From a gamma proteobacterium HIMB30 (GTDB taxonomy: Bacteria > Pseudomonadota > Gammaproteobacteria > Pseudomonadales > Litorivicinaceae): a stretch of 64,000 nucleotides of DNA. The notes beneath the pieces are model-generated. The model saw only the letters and a list, made by a program, of their open reading frames with translations, was not told the origin of the DNA and searched no databases. The DNA is taken from positions 558,001-622,000 of the forward strand of contig AGIG01000028.1 in the NCBI GenBank assembly GCA_000227525.2, written 5' to 3'. The translations under genes were made by a program, and so were the position numbers. How positions within the stretch are numbered: the first letter of the stretch is position 1; each line of letters begins with the position of its first letter. Of the stretch, positions 44,466-52,486 are shown in pieces.

Positions 44466-44882
44466 ATGGCATTTCGAAAAAAAGGTTTGGCGAGTTACGG
44501 TGAGGTTGAAGTTCAGTCTGGAACGGCTTACGCCGACAGTGTTCAACTGATCCAAATGTTGTTTGATGGATTAATCGACTCCCTGGCAGCAGCCGAAGGT
44601 CAAATCGAACGAAATGAAATTCAGGCAAAAGGCGAGTCACTCAGCCGGGCGACACGAATCGTGTTGGGATTGCAGGGATCATTGGATATGGAGAAGGGTG
44701 GTGAGATCGCTGGAAATCTTGCTGACCTGTATGACTACTGCACGCGTCGACTGATGCATGCCAACCTGAAAAATGATCTCGAAGCCGTTCGCGAAGTCAA
44801 AAAGTTGATGGGTGAAATCAGAGACGCCTGGGCTCAAGTTCCGGATCTCATCGACGGCCAGTCAGTGGCAAACGTTGGCTGA
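44466..44882 (+). CDS. fliS: Flagellin export chaperone FliS
   Basis: 138 residues. A helical bundle with the family stretches VQLIQMLFDGLIDSLAAAEG, GESLSRATRIVLGLQGSLD and GEIAGNLADLYDYCTRRLM. FliS binds flagellin C-termini in the cytoplasm and delivers them to the export gate. I chose ATG 44466 with GAGGA seven bases upstream; ATG 44442 is also in frame. The usual upstream neighbours fliC/fliD are absent here; stator genes stand there instead. Confidence 0.92.
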   Translation: MAFRKKGLASYGEVEVQSGTAYADSVQLIQMLFDGLIDSLAAAEGQIERNEIQAKGESLSRATRIVLGLQGSLDMEKGGEIAGNLADLYDYCTRRLMHANLKNDLEAVREVKKLMGEIRDAWAQVPDLIDGQSVANVG

Positions 44883-44891
44883 TCGCGGGTT

Positions 44892-45101
44892 ATGATCGAA
44901 CTCGACACATTGGCAGAGCACGAGGCTGATAATACCGAGCAACTGTCGGTGGACGCGATCTTGCCATATTCTGTTCCCTCGACAGCAATCGAAACCATTC
45001 AGTTGTTTGACATACTGCACCAACCGCAACGGCGGTTGGTTCAGGGAACTGCTCGCAAATACCACTGGTACTCCCAATCAGTTGCCATGCTTCAGAGCTA
45101 G
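44892..45101 (+). CDS. Short ORF in the fliT/fleP position, doubtful
   Basis: 69 residues. It sits where many gammaproteobacteria have fliT or fleP, between fliS and the fleQ-type gene, but I see no FliT-like helical pattern. The ribosome-binding site is weak. An 8-bp perfect hairpin (ACCAACCG/CGGTTGGT, 45019-45040) lies inside it, without a T run. It may be a species-specific gene or noncoding spacer. Confidence 0.3.
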   Translation: MIELDTLAEHEADNTEQLSVDAILPYSVPSTAIETIQLFDILHQPQRRLVQGTARKYHWYSQSVAMLQS

Positions 45102-45119
45102 GGTGATCGCAGATCAACC

Positions 45120-45147
45120 TTGAGCTATTTGCATAGTCTTTTATACT
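45120..45147 (+). promoter_or_regulatory. Candidate sigma-70 promoter of the fleQ-like gene
   Basis: TTGAGC (45120-45125) and TATACT (45142-45147) are 16 bp apart, about 35 bp before the predicted start. The -10 matches five of six. A housekeeping promoter fits the top position of the regulator in the flagellar cascade. Confidence 0.6.
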
Positions 45148-45181
45148 CAAGCCTCGATACCATAAGCGCTTGAGGGAATCA

Positions 45182-46270
45182 TTGAGTACAACATCCGATA
45201 TGATCATCGGCAGTAGTCGTGCGATCAATGAACTCCGAGCACTGATCAGTCAAGCGGCTTCAAGCGATGCAAGCGTGCTGATTCTCGGAGAAAGCGGCAC
45301 TGGTAAAGAGCTTGTCGCGCGAGCCTTGCATACTGAATCCAATCGTGCTGCTTCGAATTTTGTGCCGGTGAACTGTGGTGCAATCCCCCGCGAGCTACTC
45401 GAGTCCGAGTTATTTGGGCACAAACGAGGGGCTTTCACGGGTGCCATTGCTGACCGAACAGGCCGATTTCAATTAGCGGACAACGGCACCCTATTCCTTG
45501 ACGAAATTGGCGACATGCCCACTGAGATGCAAGTGAAGTTGCTGCGAGTTCTGCAGGAGCAGAAAGTTGATCCAGTGGGCTCTACCAAATCCGTCGATGT
45601 CGATGTTCGGATCATTGCAGCAACGCATAGGAATCTGGATTCGTATATCCAAGCAGGCGATTTCCGTGAGGATTTGTATTATCGACTCAACGTGATTCCC
45701 GTGATTCTGCCGTCGCTGCGAGAGCGCCAAGAGGATATCCCTGAGTTGATTCAGTTCTATCTCGAAAAGCATACGCAGGACGGCCAGATATCGAGCTTCG
45801 ATGGCGCGCTGATGGATGCTTTGTGTCAGTATCCATGGCCGGGCAACATTCGCGAATTAGTGAACCTGGTTCACCGGTTGTGCTGCTTTTTCCCGGGTCA
45901 ACCGGTCAGACTGTCAAAGATCCCTGCGGCCCTTCTTCCGAAAGGGATCGCAGAGTTTGGTGCGGGTGGTGCAATCAGCTTTGACCAAAGTTCCCCGCAG
46001 CAAAGTGAAATGGACTTGACTGTCTTTGATGGTGGCGACAATCCTGTCGAGGACATTATTCTGCGCGCACAAGGCAGTGCACCTGCTCCAGATGCGACTT
46101 TGCCGCTTGATGGATTGAATCTAAAAAATCATCTTGCTGAGATTGAGAAGCAATTGATTGTTGATGCACTCTCAAAGTGTGACGGCAATGTTTCGCAGTC
46201 TGCGAGGCTCTTGAATCTCCAACGGACCACGTTAATCGAAAAAATTAACAAGTACGAAATCCAGTCCTAA
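45182..46270 (+). CDS. FleQ/FlrA-like sigma-54 activator without a receiver domain
   Basis: About 362 residues. The AAA+ domain has Walker A GESGTGKE (about 36-43), the sigma-54 contact GAFTGA (83-88) and Walker B GTLFLDEIGD; the Fis-type HTH is at the C-terminus (NVSQSARLLNLQRTTLIEKI). FleQ and FlrA are about 490 residues with an N-terminal receiver-like domain; here the protein begins where that domain ends. The FleQ motif LFRS, which binds c-di-GMP, is not present at the equivalent place. TTG 45182 has GAGGGA upstream; ATG 45200 is possible. Confidence 0.82.
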   Translation: MSTTSDMIIGSSRAINELRALISQAASSDASVLILGESGTGKELVARALHTESNRAASNFVPVNCGAIPRELLESELFGHKRGAFTGAIADRTGRFQLADNGTLFLDEIGDMPTEMQVKLLRVLQEQKVDPVGSTKSVDVDVRIIAATHRNLDSYIQAGDFREDLYYRLNVIPVILPSLRERQEDIPELIQFYLEKHTQDGQISSFDGALMDALCQYPWPGNIRELVNLVHRLCCFFPGQPVRLSKIPAALLPKGIAEFGAGGAISFDQSSPQQSEMDLTVFDGGDNPVEDIILRAQGSAPAPDATLPLDGLNLKNHLAEIEKQLIVDALSKCDGNVSQSARLLNLQRTTLIEKINKYEIQS

Positions 46271-46367
46271 TCGACCCTGTCGGATTTTCGGCAGCCGGTG
46301 ATTGAACTCCAGGTCGGCTTGCTTTTGCCGGCTCTGAAACTCCCATGTGACAAATGGTTGCCGCCAT

Positions 46368-46383
46368 TGGCATGATGCTTGCT
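46368..46383 (+). promoter_or_regulatory. Candidate sigma-54 promoter of the fleR-like gene
   Basis: TGGCATG-ATGC-TTGCT matches the RpoN consensus TGGCACG-N4-TTGCW at all but one base, with the GG/GC dinucleotides 10 bases apart. It lies about 38 bp before ATG 46421, in a 150-bp gap. The FleQ-like activator encoded just upstream is the likely activator. Confidence 0.8.
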
Positions 46384-46420
46384 GAGTCGAGCGTATTCCA
46401 ATGTGAGCAGGTAACTGACA

Positions 46421-47842
46421 ATGACACAAAGCAATACGAATCGTTTATTGGGCATCGCTGATCCGAGTTGGCCCACCACGAGTCTTATTGAGAAACGCGC
46501 GATCGAACTTGGCTATGAGGCGGTGGTGACGTCGACTCCTGGCAACCTTGAATCTCAAGCATCTGAATTTGGAATGGTTGTTGTTCATTTGCCAAAGGGT
46601 GGATCGATCCAGTCAATCATTGAGTCGATGAAATTGTTTGACGATGCGATTCAATTCATTGTCTTAACCGATACAAGCGACCAACAGTCTGTGAAAACAC
46701 TCGAACGGATCCCTGGTGTGTCGGTGTTTTGTGTCTCAACGATCGATACGATTTCTTGGAATGAACTATTTGCGCAGTATCTCGAGAGATCTGCCGAGTC
46801 GACAGAAGAGGATCAACCGACGTCAGAAGCACAGTATGTGTTTGTCGATCCAAAGTCCCAGCATCTGCTGGCTCTTGTCGAGCGACTTGCAACAACAAAA
46901 GCTGCTGTGCTGCTTCAAGGCCAGACGGGTACAGGAAAAGAAATCGTTGCGCGAACATTGCATGCGTTGTCAGACCGCGCCAATGCGCCGTTTGTTGCGT
47001 TGAATTGTGCCGCGATGCCTGAGCACTTAGTCGAGGACATGTTGTTTGGCCATGAAAAAGGTGCATTTACCGGCGCGACACGTGAGCTTCAAGGCATTTT
47101 TGAGCAGGCAAAATCGGGGACTGTGTTTCTCGATGAGATTGGAGAAATGCCAATTCAACTGCAAAGCAAATTACTTCGCGTATTGCAAGAGAAAGAAGTG
47201 GTCAGGCTTGGTGGCCGCGACACCATTCCATTGGATTTTCGTTTAATTGCGGCGACCAACAAAGATTTGAAAGAAGGGATTGCTGAGAAGACATTTCGGG
47301 AAGATCTGTATTACCGAATCAGTGCCTTTAAGTTACAGATTCCAAATCTCGCTGAGCGCAAAGGTGACATCTTACCTCTCGCCAATACGCTCGCGACTCG
47401 GCATGGCCTTGATCATCCAGAGTTTACAGAATCAGCCCTGCGGGAACTCTATCGATACAGCTGGCCTGGTAACGTTCGTGAGCTAGATAACGTGATTCAG
47501 CGTGCTGTGGTTTTCGCTAATTACGGACGGATTGATACGCAACATCTGTTCTTTGATGAACCTGTAGTGCGTGAAGAGCAGGAATTTGGTCATCACATGC
47601 TAGGGCAAGATTATTATTCGGCACGTCTCGGTCAGCCGCTACCGTCGGCGCCGACACCGCCGCGCCATCGTGATCTGCAGTCTGCAGTTCGTGAGAGCGA
47701 ATACGACGTCATCATGGATGCAATCAATTCGACACGCACCCGTGAAGAGGCTGCACGAAAGCTCGGAATCAGTCCGCGCACTCTCCGTTACAAAATGGCT
47801 AAGTTGCGTGAATCGCGTCTTGGCATGTCGCATTGTGCCTAG
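46421..47842 (+). CDS. FleR/FlrC-like sigma-54 activator with a degenerate receiver
   Basis: 473 residues. The N-terminal about 120 residues have the receiver outline, but the acidic pocket and phospho-acceptor Asp are absent: the first strand ends GIADPSW and the acceptor strand reads MVVVHLPKGG. The AAA+ domain is complete: Walker A GQTGTGKE (about 167-174), GAFTGA (214-219), Walker B GTVFLDEIGE. A Fis-type HTH (REEAARKLGISPRTLRYKM) ends the protein. FlrC normally needs phosphorylation by FleS/FlrB, whose gene is missing from between the two activators. Confidence 0.88.
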   Translation: MTQSNTNRLLGIADPSWPTTSLIEKRAIELGYEAVVTSTPGNLESQASEFGMVVVHLPKGGSIQSIIESMKLFDDAIQFIVLTDTSDQQSVKTLERIPGVSVFCVSTIDTISWNELFAQYLERSAESTEEDQPTSEAQYVFVDPKSQHLLALVERLATTKAAVLLQGQTGTGKEIVARTLHALSDRANAPFVALNCAAMPEHLVEDMLFGHEKGAFTGATRELQGIFEQAKSGTVFLDEIGEMPIQLQSKLLRVLQEKEVVRLGGRDTIPLDFRLIAATNKDLKEGIAEKTFREDLYYRISAFKLQIPNLAERKGDILPLANTLATRHGLDHPEFTESALRELYRYSWPGNVRELDNVIQRAVVFANYGRIDTQHLFFDEPVVREEQEFGHHMLGQDYYSARLGQPLPSAPTPPRHRDLQSAVRESEYDVIMDAINSTRTREEAARKLGISPRTLRYKMAKLRESRLGMSHCA

Positions 47843-47853
47843 GAGATTGATCG

Positions 47854-48195
47854 ATGATTGACCCAACAGCGAGTGGCAGTGCGCAGATGATCATGGATCA
47901 GATTAAGGCTTATCAGACGCGTGTTGAGCAAACACATCAACCAGAAACTGCAATTCCGCCGACCGAGGTCAATAAGCCTCAGTTCAACGAAGCAGTTCGG
48001 GCGCTTGTGAATTCAGTCAATGAGGCACAAATGGAATCGGCAGAGATGCGAGCCGCTTTTGAACGTGGGGACGATATCCCGCTGACTGACGTTGTCTTAA
48101 GTATGCAGAAATCCTCATTAGCGTTCGAAGCCACGCTTCAAGTGCGTAATAAGGTTCTGAAAGCGTATGAAGACATTATGAATATGCCGGTATAG
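47854..48195 (+). CDS. fliE: Flagellar hook-basal body protein FliE
   Basis: 113 residues. FliE joins the MS ring and rod. Family features: FNEAVRALVNSVNEAQMES, then GDDIPLTDVVLSMQKSSLAF and TLQVRNKVLKAYEDIMNMPV at the C-terminus, all typical. GGAG precedes ATG 47854. It heads the fliEFGHIJ run; I see no good sigma-54 site directly before it, so it may be read through from the fleR-like gene. Confidence 0.95.
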   Translation: MIDPTASGSAQMIMDQIKAYQTRVEQTHQPETAIPPTEVNKPQFNEAVRALVNSVNEAQMESAEMRAAFERGDDIPLTDVVLSMQKSSLAFEATLQVRNKVLKAYEDIMNMPV

Positions 48196-48213
48196 ACAGG
48201 GTAGATTAGAGAT

Positions 48214-50139
48214 ATGGCAACATCGACTACAGAGATGCAGGAAATGCAGGCAGCTGAGCGAAGCGCTGAGACGAGCCTGTCGACTACCGGGCCGTCAGGG
48301 CAGGCTGGTCCGCTTGGGCTCGCCAAAGGCGCATCGTTACCCAACCTGAACGAGATTCTCGCTCAACCTGCGGTGAAAAAGGCAACCCCCGCGATCATGA
48401 TCGCGGTGTTGTTGGTCTTCCTGGTTGCAAGCTATATGGCGATGCAGGATCCTGTCTACCGTCCGATTTTCCCAGGAATGACAGATGCCGATCGGCAGGT
48501 CGCCTCGGAAACACTCAAAGAAGGGGGTTTTTCGCCACGAGTGAACCGATCCACGGGTCAGTTGGAAGTTGACGCGAGCTCCTATCACGAAGCACGGATT
48601 TTCTTGGCTTCTAAGGGACTGCCATCGGAAGGAACCGCCTCGGGGTTTGAGGCCTTATCAAGCTCTGCTTCAATCACCACCTCGCAGTTCATGGAACAAG
48701 CCAACTATGCAGCTGCCGTTGAGCAAGAGCTCGCAAAATCAATTATTCGGATCTCGAGCATTAAGCATGCAAGAGTCCACCTTGCGCTACCTAAGCAGTC
48801 AGTTTTTGTTCGCGACCGAACACCTCCTAAAGCATCCGTCGTGGTGACGCGGTTCGCAGGCCGTCATATCGATCGAGAGCAGGTGAATGCAATTATTAAT
48901 CTGGTGGCAGCAAGCATCCCTTATTTGAATCCGACGGATGTGGTTGTGGTTGACTCATTGGGTAACCTCTTAAGTGATGAGACACGTGAGAGCCCATTGG
49001 GCCTGACCAGTGCTCAATTGGCTCATAAGCAACGTTTTGAGACGACCTATCGCAACCGGATCTATGAGCTATTGGGTCCAATTTATGGCGAAAACAATGT
49101 CCGCGCTCAGGTGGATGTTGAATTGGACTTCACCGAAGTTGAAAGTACTTTCGAGACCTATGATCCGAACGAAAAAGGTGAAAGAACCCGGTCAGAAGTC
49201 CTGTCACTGGATCGAACAGCGACCGCAGATGCCGAGGGTGTGCCTGGGGCAACAACCAATCAGCCTCCAGCAGAGTCTGAATTCAATTTGGATGGACGTG
49301 CAACGGCAGAATCTTTTTCAAATATGGGCGAGACAGTAAGTTCTCGAACTACAAGAAATTACGAGTTAGACCGTATTGTACGGACCGTGAAAGACGCAAA
49401 TGGCCAGGTTCTTAAAGTGTCAGTTGCGGTTGCCGTGAATCGGTTTGCGCCTGGAGAATATCCGCAACCACCAGAAGGTGTTGCACCTGAGGATTTTGAA
49501 GGTCCAGCATTGCCAGAGATTTCAGAGAATGAATTGACACGTGTGAATAATTTGGTGCGCGGTGTTGTGAATTTCGATGCCGAGCGTGGCGATCAGGTGA
49601 CAGTCGTGGCGACGCCCTTTGATCCACCTGCAGCTTTGGAGGACCTTATGCCTTGGTATGAAAACGTTCTGTTACTGAATATGATCAAAGGCGTCTTCGC
49701 GATGACCGTGTTCTTAATGATTGCATTCATCTTGATTCGTCCGGTCGCGTACAAGCTGATGGGTATTCCGTTACCGCATGAGCGCAAAGCTGCTGAAGCA
49801 GCGGCACAAGCGGCTGCAGCCGAGCAGTTGGCGGCACAACCGGTGCTGGGTCCAGATGGAACACCACTTCCAGCCGGTGCGGTGGGTGTCAATGAAAATG
49901 GTGAGCCTGTTGACGCGAATGGAGAGGTCGTCGTACCAGAGGAAGAGATTGAGATTGGTGAAGGTGAGAGCCTTGAGGAAATTCGTGCGAAATTGAAGCC
50001 GAAGAAATCAGCAATCTCAGCAGATTTGCTGGATACTGCAAACACCTATGAGGACAAGGTCGCTTTGATTCGAATGCTCGTGCAGGAAGATTCTGGACGT
50101 GTAGCGAACGTGCTCAAAGGTATGGTGAGGCAACGATAG
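48214..50139 (+). CDS. fliF: Flagellar MS-ring protein FliF
   Basis: 641 residues. Two membrane segments, near residues 50-72 (TPAIMIAVLLVFLVASYMAM) and about 490-510 (MIKGVFAMTVFLMIAFILIR). The periplasmic ring-building part has SFMEQANYAAAVEQELAKSI-like (TTSQFMEQANYAAAVEQELA) and HARVHLALPKQSVF. A proline/alanine-rich and acidic cytoplasmic loop precedes the short C-terminus (YEDKVALIRMLVQEDSGRVA) that binds FliG. Length is slightly above the usual 560-600 because of the loop GENGEP.. (NENGEPVDANGEVVVPEEEI). Confidence 0.95.
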   Translation: MATSTTEMQEMQAAERSAETSLSTTGPSGQAGPLGLAKGASLPNLNEILAQPAVKKATPAIMIAVLLVFLVASYMAMQDPVYRPIFPGMTDADRQVASETLKEGGFSPRVNRSTGQLEVDASSYHEARIFLASKGLPSEGTASGFEALSSSASITTSQFMEQANYAAAVEQELAKSIIRISSIKHARVHLALPKQSVFVRDRTPPKASVVVTRFAGRHIDREQVNAIINLVAASIPYLNPTDVVVVDSLGNLLSDETRESPLGLTSAQLAHKQRFETTYRNRIYELLGPIYGENNVRAQVDVELDFTEVESTFETYDPNEKGERTRSEVLSLDRTATADAEGVPGATTNQPPAESEFNLDGRATAESFSNMGETVSSRTTRNYELDRIVRTVKDANGQVLKVSVAVAVNRFAPGEYPQPPEGVAPEDFEGPALPEISENELTRVNNLVRGVVNFDAERGDQVTVVATPFDPPAALEDLMPWYENVLLLNMIKGVFAMTVFLMIAFILIRPVAYKLMGIPLPHERKAAEAAAQAAAAEQLAAQPVLGPDGTPLPAGAVGVNENGEPVDANGEVVVPEEEIEIGEGESLEEIRAKLKPKKSAISADLLDTANTYEDKVALIRMLVQEDSGRVANVLKGMVRQR

Positions 50140-50148
50140 GAGCTGGAG

Positions 50149-51198
50149 ATGGCTGAGGCACCTGATATATCAAATCTACCGGAAGTTCTCCGTGAGGAGA
50201 TCGAAGGCCTTACACAAGCGGATCGTGCTGCGGTCTTGTTATTGCTCCTCGGAGAGGAAGAGGCTGCCAATATCCTGAAGTATATGAATCCGGCCGAAGT
50301 TCAGCGACTGGGAGCCGCCATGGTCGGTGCTGCTGACTTGTCACAAGAAGCCATTAACTACGTGCTTGATGAGTTTGTCTCGACCCTAAAAGGACAGAGT
50401 AGCTTAGGTCTTGGTGCGACCGACTATGTTGAGTCGGTCCTGAACAAAGCGCTGGGCGAAGATAAAGCGGCTTCAGTCATGGGGCGGATCCTTCCAGGTC
50501 AAAGCTCTAAAGGCCTTGAAATTCTGCGTTGGATGGATGCCCGGGCGATTGCTGACATGGTCTCGAATGAGCATCCTCAGGTGATCGCAATCATCTTATC
50601 TGTTCTCGAACATGCGGTTGCCGCAGACGTTTTGTCTTATCTTCCATCGGATGTACGACCTGAAATTGTTCAGCGGGTTGGTGCACTGGAAACTGTGCAA
50701 CCAGCAGCGATGCAAGAACTCGAAGCAATCATGAAGAAGCAGTTCAGTAATAATTCTTCGGCGCGTTCTTCAAACGTGGGTGGTGTTCAGGCTGCCGCTA
50801 AGATCATGAACTTCGCAAAAGTCGATATGGAAACCCAGGTCATGGCCGGTTTGATGGGCCTTGATGAGGAAATGGCACTGCAAATCCAGGATCAGATGTT
50901 TACCTTCGATAATCTTTTGGATGTCGATAACAAGGCGATTCAGGTCATTATGCGCAATGTCGATCAAGATCTATTGATGACGGCGTTGAAAGGTGCCAGT
51001 GATCCGGTGAAGGAGAAGTTTTTCGACAACATGTCGTCGCGTGCACGTGTCATGTTCATTGACGATATGGAGGCAAAGGGCCCGATGCGAATTACCGATG
51101 TGGAGGAAGCGCAAAAAACGATCATGCGGACGGCACGAAAGCTATCGGATGCGGGGGAACTGGTACTAGCTGGCGGTGGCGGCGATGGCTTCGTCTAA
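50149..51198 (+). CDS. fliG: Flagellar motor switch protein FliG
   Basis: 349 residues. Three armadillo-like domains: N-terminal AAVLLLLLGEEEAANILKYM binding FliF, the middle EHPQVIAIILSVLEHAVAAD with its EHPQ motif, and the C-terminal charged torque helix with EKFFDNMSSRARVMFIDDME. It transmits torque from PomAB to the rotor. ATG 50149 follows GGAG by six bases. The tail is slightly longer, and fliH begins inside it. Confidence 0.95.
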   Translation: MAEAPDISNLPEVLREEIEGLTQADRAAVLLLLLGEEEAANILKYMNPAEVQRLGAAMVGAADLSQEAINYVLDEFVSTLKGQSSLGLGATDYVESVLNKALGEDKAASVMGRILPGQSSKGLEILRWMDARAIADMVSNEHPQVIAIILSVLEHAVAADVLSYLPSDVRPEIVQRVGALETVQPAAMQELEAIMKKQFSNNSSARSSNVGGVQAAAKIMNFAKVDMETQVMAGLMGLDEEMALQIQDQMFTFDNLLDVDNKAIQVIMRNVDQDLLMTALKGASDPVKEKFFDNMSSRARVMFIDDMEAKGPMRITDVEEAQKTIMRTARKLSDAGELVLAGGGGDGFV

Positions 51199-52486
51199 AG
51201 TTGCTTATGTGGCATATGGTGAAGATGCCTCGATTGGATTTGCCGGCGATGATGTTTTAAATCGCCCCAGTCAGCGTTCGTTTGAAGATCCGCCATGGAA
51301 GGTCATTGATACAGATATTCACTTTAAGCCGATGTTCGTTGACGGTTTTGAACCTGTCGATGGAATTGGTGGAGTCTCAGAGGAGACGACTGACACCGAG
51401 AATCCAAATGATACCGAGGGTGAGGGTGGTTCCGACACTCGAGAAACTGAGGGTGATGCATCCGATGAGTCCATGCAAACGGATGACGAACCGTCTGAAT
51501 GGGCAGAAGTCGCTGACGTTGAAAGTCTGGTGACTGGGGTTTCAGAGGAAGAGGTCGGCAATCGGATTGAAGAGGCTGTTGCCAATGCGCGAGCCGAACT
51601 GATTGATGAATATTCTCAAAAAATCAGTGAGCTCGAAGCAAGTATCGCATCGTTGAAGAGCGATCATGAAACGGAGTGCCAGCAAATTCGAGAGCAAACG
51701 AAAGCCGAGGCAGAAGCGAAAGTTGATAAAACAATCGAGCAGTACCGTGAGCTGACACAGAAAATCCGAACGGCCTCGACACGCGTATCCGAGTTCTTTG
51801 AGCCGGTATCTCGGCTATCAGTACATATTGCCGAGCAGCTGGTTCGAGGTGAATTGACGGTTGGTCCGGTCGCGATTACCCGTCTTGTGCAAGGGTGTCT
51901 TGATGCGATCGAGGAGCGCGCGTCGAAACAAGAGCCAGTGTTGAAGATGCATCCGGCAGATTTGGAGATGTTTTTAAACGGGTTTGATGGTGAGCCAACG
52001 GGTGTCTCTTTGGTGGCAGATGACCGACTCGCGCGCGGCGACGTGTCGTTACAAATGGATCACTCGGTCATTGATGACTTGCTGTCACACCGATTAGAGG
52101 AAATTGCGCAATACATCTTTGGACGCTCGACCGGTGATGATGATCTATTACTCGATGAGGACAACGATTCCATTTCTGCTGAGGATTCAATGCCTGCGGA
52201 CGCTATCGAGGTAGTAGTGCCTGATCCGAGCGAGCTTGCCGAGAACCCGAGTGACGATGAGCTCGAATCGCCAGAGATCGAATCACAAGTGGATGATCTG
52301 GTGTTTGCTAATGAACCAGAAGATCAGGTGTTGGACGATTCAACAGAGACACAAGCAGATCTTGATGCGGACTCAGTCGCAGACTCCAGCGATATTGACG
52401 TTTCGCCAGCTTCAGATGATCTGAGTGAGGATCAAATCGGCGAAAACGACACTGAAATTGACGATACGGATCACTCAGAACAATGA
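51185..52486 (+). CDS. fliH: Flagellar export regulator FliH with long acidic extensions
   Basis: 433 residues; usual FliH is about 230-270. The normal central part has coiled coil (NARAELIDEYSQKISELEAS) and the C-terminal FliI-binding domain (RLSVHIAEQLVRGELTVGP, LKMHPADLEMFLNGF, LARGDVSLQMDHSVID). Before it lies an acidic stretch (residues about 60-115) and after it about 105 residues very rich in D/E/S with no aromatic pattern. I see no second domain in the tail. ATG 51185 lies in the fliG end; its stop overlaps fliI (ATGA). Confidence 0.85.
   Translation: MASSKVAYVAYGEDASIGFAGDDVLNRPSQRSFEDPPWKVIDTDIHFKPMFVDGFEPVDGIGGVSEETTDTENPNDTEGEGGSDTRETEGDASDESMQTDDEPSEWAEVADVESLVTGVSEEEVGNRIEEAVANARAELIDEYSQKISELEASIASLKSDHETECQQIREQTKAEAEAKVDKTIEQYRELTQKIRTASTRVSEFFEPVSRLSVHIAEQLVRGELTVGPVAITRLVQGCLDAIEERASKQEPVLKMHPADLEMFLNGFDGEPTGVSLVADDRLARGDVSLQMDHSVIDDLLSHRLEEIAQYIFGRSTGDDDLLLDEDNDSISAEDSMPADAIEVVVPDPSELAENPSDDELESPEIESQVDDLVFANEPEDQVLDDSTETQADLDADSVADSSDIDVSPASDDLSEDQIGENDTEIDDTDHSEQ

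Noticed and set aside
46232-46479. Reverse-strand frames across the gap between the two sigma-54 activators, considered as a FleS remnant
   Set aside because: They show no histidine-kinase motif and lie over the promoter; on the forward strand there is no kinase-like sequence either.
47821-47853. TGGCATG-like sequence just before fliE as a sigma-54 promoter
   Set aside because: The -12 element is TTGT with wrong spacing and lies inside the end of the fleR-like gene.
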